DNA of 64,000 nucleotides, from assembly GCA_038529355.1 (NCBI GenBank), contig JBCBDU010000014.1, forward strand, positions 1 through 64,000, given 5' to 3'. The notes under the pieces are model-generated. The model had not been told where the DNA came from, searched no databases, and saw only the letters and a program-made list of their open reading frames with translations. Below are positions 60,377 to 64,000 of the stretch, one piece after another; within the stretch, counting starts at the first letter, position 1; each line of letters opens with the position of its first letter. This stretch comes from CALBPI01 sp038529355 (lineage in GTDB: Bacteria; Pseudomonadota; Gammaproteobacteria; Steroidobacterales; Woeseiaceae). Position numbers and translations under genes: made by a program.

Positions 60377-60940
60377 ATGATCCGAAAAAATAGGCTGATT
60401 GCCGTTTTGTGCGTGGCGCTGTGCGGCGTGGTCGCTGCCAACGATGACAAAGATATTGTCAACTACGTTGCGTATTCCGACGTGTTTGCCAGCAGCGGTC
60501 AACCTTCCGCGCAGCAGTTGACAGCGCTACGGCGCAGCGGCACCGAACGCATTATCTACATTGCCTACTCGGACCATGAGCGGTCGCTGGCCAATGAGGA
60601 TCGCGTTGCGAAGCAGTTGGGTATGCAATACATCCATATCCCGGTTGAGTGGGACGCGCCGACGGCCAGTGATTTCGAGTTGTTCGCAAGCGTGATGAAT
60701 GCAGCGCCACAAACGCCAACGTTGTTGCATTGCCAGATGAATTACCGTGCCACCGCTTTTGCGTTGTTGTATCGGGTGATCCATGCAGGTGTGCCGTTGG
60801 CTGATGCGAAAGCAGACATGAATGCCGTTTGGACGCCAAACGAAACCTGGACAGAGTTTTTGTTGGCCACGTTGACGCAGGCCGGTATCGATCCCGCCTG
60901 TGAGGGTTGTGACTGGACGCCGTCGAAACCGCAACACTGA
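60377..60940 (+). CDS. Secreted tyrosine-phosphatase-like protein (HCx4R subtype)
   Basis: A 187-residue protein with a signal peptide (RLIAVLCVALCGVVAAND). The core resembles DSP/DUF442-type phosphatases: FASSGQPSAQQLTALRRSGTERIIYI start, then LHCQMNYRATAFAL, in which Cys and Arg are separated by four rather than five residues as in the DUF442/BLH group. Two cysteines near the end (CEGC) suggest a disulfide. The ATG follows the hydrolase stop by two bases, so the two are co-translated. Confidence 0.72.
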   Translation: MIRKNRLIAVLCVALCGVVAANDDKDIVNYVAYSDVFASSGQPSAQQLTALRRSGTERIIYIAYSDHERSLANEDRVAKQLGMQYIHIPVEWDAPTASDFELFASVMNAAPQTPTLLHCQMNYRATAFALLYRVIHAGVPLADAKADMNAVWTPNETWTEFLLATLTQAGIDPACEGCDWTPSKPQH

Positions 60941-61063
60941 CATTTCCACTTGCAAGTGGTGGTGTCGTCAAATACGAACAACCGTGCGGTATTGGTTCAC
61001 ATAATGTCGCTGTAATATGCAGTATCCTTGGCAATTGTTGATTGCATCGTCGGAGATATCCCA

Positions 61064-61804
61064 ATGATTAGAGCGATCCTGAGCTTAGTTCTGTGTGTGC
61101 CGTTTGCTTCGGCGCTGGCGCAGACCAGCACATTTGCATTGAGTGATGCGGATTTCACCGTCTCACCCATTTTCAGCGACATTCGTGAATTTGATATCAC
61201 GATCGAAATCGATGAGCCGCTGCGCGCGGGTATCTTTGACGATCCGTTTCTCGTCGAAGTCGACTACTCGGTGACCGGCACATTGACGCAAGGCACGCCG
61301 TCGGGTTTCAACGCTTTTGCGTTGCAACGCACGTTAATCGCACAGGAGTTTTATACGCAGGGCGGCACCATGTCGTTCCAGGTGGATTTGGCTGCCAATC
61401 TTGACGACGGCGTTCAGGCCTCCGAGCTTGTTCCCGATGCCAACGGCATCATTCTCACGTTCAATGCCCGCGAGGTCGATACGGGGCGTTTTCATCCGGC
61501 TTTGCTGGTGCTGAGCGCTGACGGGACAGGCAGCATTCGTAACTCGAACAACATCATCGCGCTGAATCCGTTGCAGGAGATTATGGAGGGTGACGAGTAC
61601 ATCACCGATCTGACCTTTATTCCTGCCGAGTTCACGTTGTTTGACGTGTCACCGGAGCCGACGCCTGAGCCGCCTCCCGGCGAGACGCCAATTGGCGGAT
61701 TCGGTCCGGGTAGCGGCAGCGGTGCGTTTGGCTTGCCCGAAGCGTTGTTCCTGTTTGTTGTGAGTCTCGTTGCGCGGCGCCGCCGGCGGTTTGCGCGCAG
61801 CTGA
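61064..61804 (+). CDS. Secreted protein with a GlyGly-CTERM-like C-terminal sorting tail
   Basis: A 246-residue exported protein with a signal peptide (AILSLVLCVPFASALAQ). The central 180 residues are beta-rich with no recognised fold. A proline/glutamate-rich stretch (EPTPEPPPGE) precedes a C-terminal signal: a Gly/Ser-rich motif (GFGPGSGSGAFG), a hydrophobic helix (about 18 residues) and a basic RRRRRFARS tail. This tripartite tail is that of GlyGly-CTERM proteins, which are exported by type II secretion and processed by rhombosortase; no rhombosortase gene lies in the window. Confidence 0.7.
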   Translation: MIRAILSLVLCVPFASALAQTSTFALSDADFTVSPIFSDIREFDITIEIDEPLRAGIFDDPFLVEVDYSVTGTLTQGTPSGFNAFALQRTLIAQEFYTQGGTMSFQVDLAANLDDGVQASELVPDANGIILTFNAREVDTGRFHPALLVLSADGTGSIRNSNNIIALNPLQEIMEGDEYITDLTFIPAEFTLFDVSPEPTPEPPPGETPIGGFGPGSGSGAFGLPEALFLFVVSLVARRRRRFARS

Positions 61805-61825
61805 AACTCGGCATGCGTTGCGACG

Positions 61826-62890
61826 CTAGCGCCTACTGCATAGCGTTTTTTCGAGCTCGGCCAGTGCTTCGGCCGAGTCCGTAGCGGCAATCTCCGGCAG
61901 GCGCTTACCGGCATCCGTGAGTGCGTTCATGAACTGATCGGCTGCGGCGATCGCGAGCGGTTGCGCCACGTCAGCGTCCGGCAGTCGCCCCAAGCCGTCA
62001 GCGGCGAGGCCGGTGAACAGCTCCGGTATCAGCAAATCGACCATCGCTATGTAGACATTGCTGATGACGAGACTACGGCGCGATTTTGCATCAAGCGCAT
62101 CGAACGCTTCTTGCGTGATCCAGCCTTTACTGATGACGGTTTCGCCATTGCGCTGTTCCAGCCGACCCAGTTCGCGCAGCGCAAGCACGCGGCCGTGCAG
62201 AGCTGCTTGCTCAAGCCAGTAGCGTGCCTGCGCCCGTTGTTCATCGCGTTCATCGGCAGACACTTCTGGTAATGCCGTGCGGTTCGTGTTGACGGTACGC
62301 TCGAGCGTTGAGCGTGCCAGTGCCTGTTCGTCGGGCGCACCGCGTGCAGCAGCCATGTGCATGCGGGCCAACAACAGCATGGCCGCTGAGTCTCCCTGAA
62401 TTGCCATTGAGCGCACGGCGCCGCGATCCAGGCCACGAAAGACCTCGAACATACTGCCATGCGCCATGACTGGTGCCAGCCGCTGTAGCTCCGCGGCCAC
62501 CAACGGGTGCGACAGCACGTCGCTTGCGACCAGGCACGGCGCTGCGAGTGTCACGGATGGCGCAGGCGTTGCAACCAGCGACGTGTCATCCTGCGCTGCA
62601 TCGTTGGGATCGGTAGGTACCTCGAACGCAGTGGCAGCCGATGCGGTTGGCGCCGCGACCGGTTCCGGCATGCTCGGTGTGGCAGCGGGCGCAACGCGCG
62701 CGGCAGCGTCCTCACCGGGGCGAAGTGCGCCCCAAGCGGCGATGCCTAAGACACCGATCATGAAGACGGCGACCACTATGCGCCTGTGTGCTCTCACCGT
62801 TATTGATTCCTGTAATCCAGTTGCTCGTGCAATGCCTTGAAACCGTCCGGTATGCATGCGTTCGCATAGCCGGTGTAACGCCTGCAGCAT
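61826..62890 (-). CDS. Membrane-anchored protein with Sel1-like helical region
   Basis: A 354-residue protein with one N-terminal membrane helix (about 38-56). An Ala/Pro/Thr-rich linker of about 80 residues is followed by a helical region (residues 150-270) with Sel1/TPR-like hints (AMLLLARMHMAAARG, ARYWLEQAALHGRVLALREL). The first 35 residues before the helix are basic and His-rich; a later start would also be possible. No enzymatic motif is visible. It converges with the GlyGly-CTERM gene and is divergent from the GNAT gene across about 35 bases. Confidence 0.65.
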   Translation of the reverse strand: MLQALHRLCERMHTGRFQGIARATGLQESITVRAHRRIVVAVFMIGVLGIAAWGALRPGEDAAARVAPAATPSMPEPVAAPTASAATAFEVPTDPNDAAQDDTSLVATPAPSVTLAAPCLVASDVLSHPLVAAELQRLAPVMAHGSMFEVFRGLDRGAVRSMAIQGDSAAMLLLARMHMAAARGAPDEQALARSTLERTVNTNRTALPEVSADERDEQRAQARYWLEQAALHGRVLALRELGRLEQRNGETVISKGWITQEAFDALDAKSRRSLVISNVYIAMVDLLIPELFTGLAADGLGRLPDADVAQPLAIAAADQFMNALTDAGKRLPEIAATDSAEALAELEKTLCSRR

Positions 62891-62925
62891 TTCGAGCCTG
62901 CTCGTTTCGATAGTATGATGTGCGC

Positions 62926-63489
62926 ATGGCGAACACCAAACCGCAGACGCGTTTTACACATCGGATTGCCGGTCAGGCCGACGTGCCGACGATCCGCGCG
63001 TTAATGCAGGCGTCGATCGAGCACAACATGCGCGAGTTTCTGAGCCCGGCTGAGATCGAAGCGGCCAAGGAGACGATGGGGGTCGATCACACCCTTATTG
63101 ACGATGGCACCTATTTCTTGATCGAGACGCGCGACGCTGATGCGATTGTTGCCGTGGGTTGTGGCGGTTGGGGGAAGCGTCGCACGTTGTACGGTGGCAA
63201 TCATACTGTCGGACGCGATGACACGTTTAGCGACCCGGCGACTGAACCTGCGCGTATTCGTGCGATGTACACCCACCCGGACTGGGTGCGCAACGGCATT
63301 GGCACGCTGTTGCTGGATCTTGGCGAACAGGCGGCGCGCGATGCAGGTTTTCGCACCATCGAGCTGGGCTCAACGATTCCTGGCGAGCCGTTGTATCGCG
63401 CGCGCGGCTACGTTGAAATTGAGCGTGTCGTTCACGCGGGTGCGAATGATGCGCCGAATACTGTCATCAAGATGTCGAAAACGCTGTAG
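62926..63489 (+). CDS. GNAT-family N-acetyltransferase
   Basis: A 187-residue acetyltransferase. The acetyl-CoA pocket is in MYTHPDWVRNGIGTLLLDLGE (a V-x-x-x-G-x-G-like variant), followed by AARDAGFRTIELGST and YRARGYVEIERV, the usual final strands. The substrate cannot be deduced. The ATG is preceded by a GTG in frame six bases upstream; the ATG reading is preferred. Confidence 0.87.
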   Translation: MANTKPQTRFTHRIAGQADVPTIRALMQASIEHNMREFLSPAEIEAAKETMGVDHTLIDDGTYFLIETRDADAIVAVGCGGWGKRRTLYGGNHTVGRDDTFSDPATEPARIRAMYTHPDWVRNGIGTLLLDLGEQAARDAGFRTIELGSTIPGEPLYRARGYVEIERVVHAGANDAPNTVIKMSKTL

Positions 63490-63495
63490 CGCCAA

Positions 63496-63999
63496 CTAGC
63501 GAGTTGCGAATTCGATGCGTCGATAGTGCACCGTGTCGCCGAATGCGGAGCCGTCGTTGTTACTGGCGATCACGGCAACGTAAAACACGGGCGGTTCGGG
63601 CGCAGCAGCGCTGCTCTGCCATGCAAAGCGCCAGCGCACGCGGCCGGCAAGTGCTGTTTCGGGTTTGCGTGAGCGAATCATCGCGCCGTTGGCTGTTGTG
63701 TCGAGTATTTCGGCGTTGCCGGTAAATTTGCCGACGGAACCGTTTGCGCCGAGTACGAGCATCTGGAATGCGCCGATCTGCATGTCCGGGTCATCGAAAA
63801 TTAGGTCCAACGCATAGACGGTATTTGTGTTGAGTGAATCGGGTAAGCCCTTCAGTGTGATCTGCGGTGAGTGTTGCTGCGGCACTCGCTCCCAGTGGCA
63901 GCTCGCGCAGTGGTTTTTGTCGGATGGATTGCCTGCGCCCCACGGCGCACCGTCGTCGTAGGCATAGGCATGACTTGCGGCGCCGGTTAGTGCCAGCGA
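63496..63999 (-). CDS. Secreted protein with a CxxCH motif, truncated at the window edge
   Basis: The frame continues from the right edge. Its last signal residues read LALTGAASHAYA, followed by APWGAGNPSDKNHCASCHWE, a c-type haem-binding motif in a short cysteine-rich stretch, and then a 130-residue beta-rich domain ending at a stop six bases after the GNAT gene. The pattern resembles proteins with a choice-of-anchor or Reeler-like domain joined to a single haem motif. The N-terminal start lies outside the window, so length and signal type are uncertain. Confidence 0.6.
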   Translation of the reverse strand, partial: SLALTGAASHAYAYDDGAPWGAGNPSDKNHCASCHWERVPQQHSPQITLKGLPDSLNTNTVYALDLIFDDPDMQIGAFQMLVLGANGSVGKFTGNAEILDTTANGAMIRSRKPETALAGRVRWRFAWQSSAAAPEPPVFYVAVIASNNDGSAFGDTVHYRRIEFATR

Positions 64000-64000
64000 C

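Noticed and set aside
1..64000. Transposons, prophage, tRNA or rRNA genes
   Set aside because: No transposase, integrase, phage structural gene, inverted terminal repeat, tRNA cloverleaf or rRNA sequence was noticed in any gap.

Overview
This 64-kb window looks like the chromosome of a free-living, probably marine or sediment, gammaproteobacterium. It is moderately G+C-rich by eye, gene-dense, and shows no insertion sequence, prophage, CRISPR array, tRNA or rRNA. The gene set (MSHA-like pilus, YbiT, GreB, group II truncated haemoglobin, AhpC/AhpF, an ECF sigma/serine-threonine kinase pair, several S9 peptidases, a TolB-like/TPR membrane protein, vanadium haloperoxidase) resembles Woeseia/Steroidobacter-type lineages. 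That placement is an inference from families, not a phylogeny.

Layout. 1-4.2 kb: the end of a tripartite exporter operon. It holds an ABC-type half-transporter whose nucleotide-binding domain has lost every catalytic motif, an HlyD-like adaptor and a TolC-like channel. 4.4-13.0 kb: a tightly coupled nine-gene operon for a compact MSHA/type IV pilus-like machine: prepilin, MshE-like ATPase with an N-terminal MshEN-type domain, GspF-like platform, second prepilin, fused PilM-PilN-like protein, PilO-like, PilP-like and MshL-like secretin. 13.0-14.5 kb: a minus-strand acyltransferase (DUF374) and DUF3108 pair. 14.6-18.8 kb: a coupled P450, acyl-AMP ligase-ACP and metallo-beta-lactamase-fold lipoprotein operon. 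18.9-31.1 kb: two S9 peptidases, small membrane proteins, an SDR, a flavin oxidoreductase, an unusual Rieske/ThDP-enzyme fusion and a DUF2341 surface protein.

31.1-39.8 kb: housekeeping and stress genes (YbiT, HIT, PLP aminotransferase with a Tat-like signal, dienelactone hydrolase, a greB/truncated haemoglobin/zinc-ribbon operon, VOC and PhzF proteins), plus the decayed remains of a two-component-propeller gene. 40.0-43.3 kb: an ECF sigma factor overlapping a membrane serine/threonine kinase, met tail to tail by a small gene that looks like a detached kinase N-terminal cap. 43.3-48.0 kb: a lipoprotein made of thrombospondin type 3 repeats joined to a class A beta-lactamase-like hydrolase, then an algal-type vanadium haloperoxidase. 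48.2-50.8 kb: a DsrE-like secreted protein, a two-helix membrane LuxR regulator, a HAD phosphatase, a noncoding array of about four 45-bp repeats, and a DUF4199 protein. 50.8-54.9 kb: DUF808, the TolB/TPR protein and an unknown membrane protein.

55.1-59.2 kb: a dihaem oxidoreductase, then ahpC and ahpF with a visible OxyR-like site, a sigma70 promoter and an intercistronic hairpin. 59.4-64.0 kb: a lipoprotein alpha/beta hydrolase, a tyrosine-phosphatase-like protein, a protein with a GlyGly-CTERM-like tail, a Sel1-like membrane protein, a GNAT acetyltransferase and an incomplete secreted protein carrying a CxxCH motif.

The items most worth following are the Rieske-ThDP fusion, the catalytically dead exporter ATPase, the orphan kinase cap beside the sigma/kinase pair, the TSP3-beta-lactamase lipoprotein, the 45-bp stem-loop repeats and the compact MSHA-like operon with a PilM-PilN fusion. 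I found no single system I can call new with confidence.
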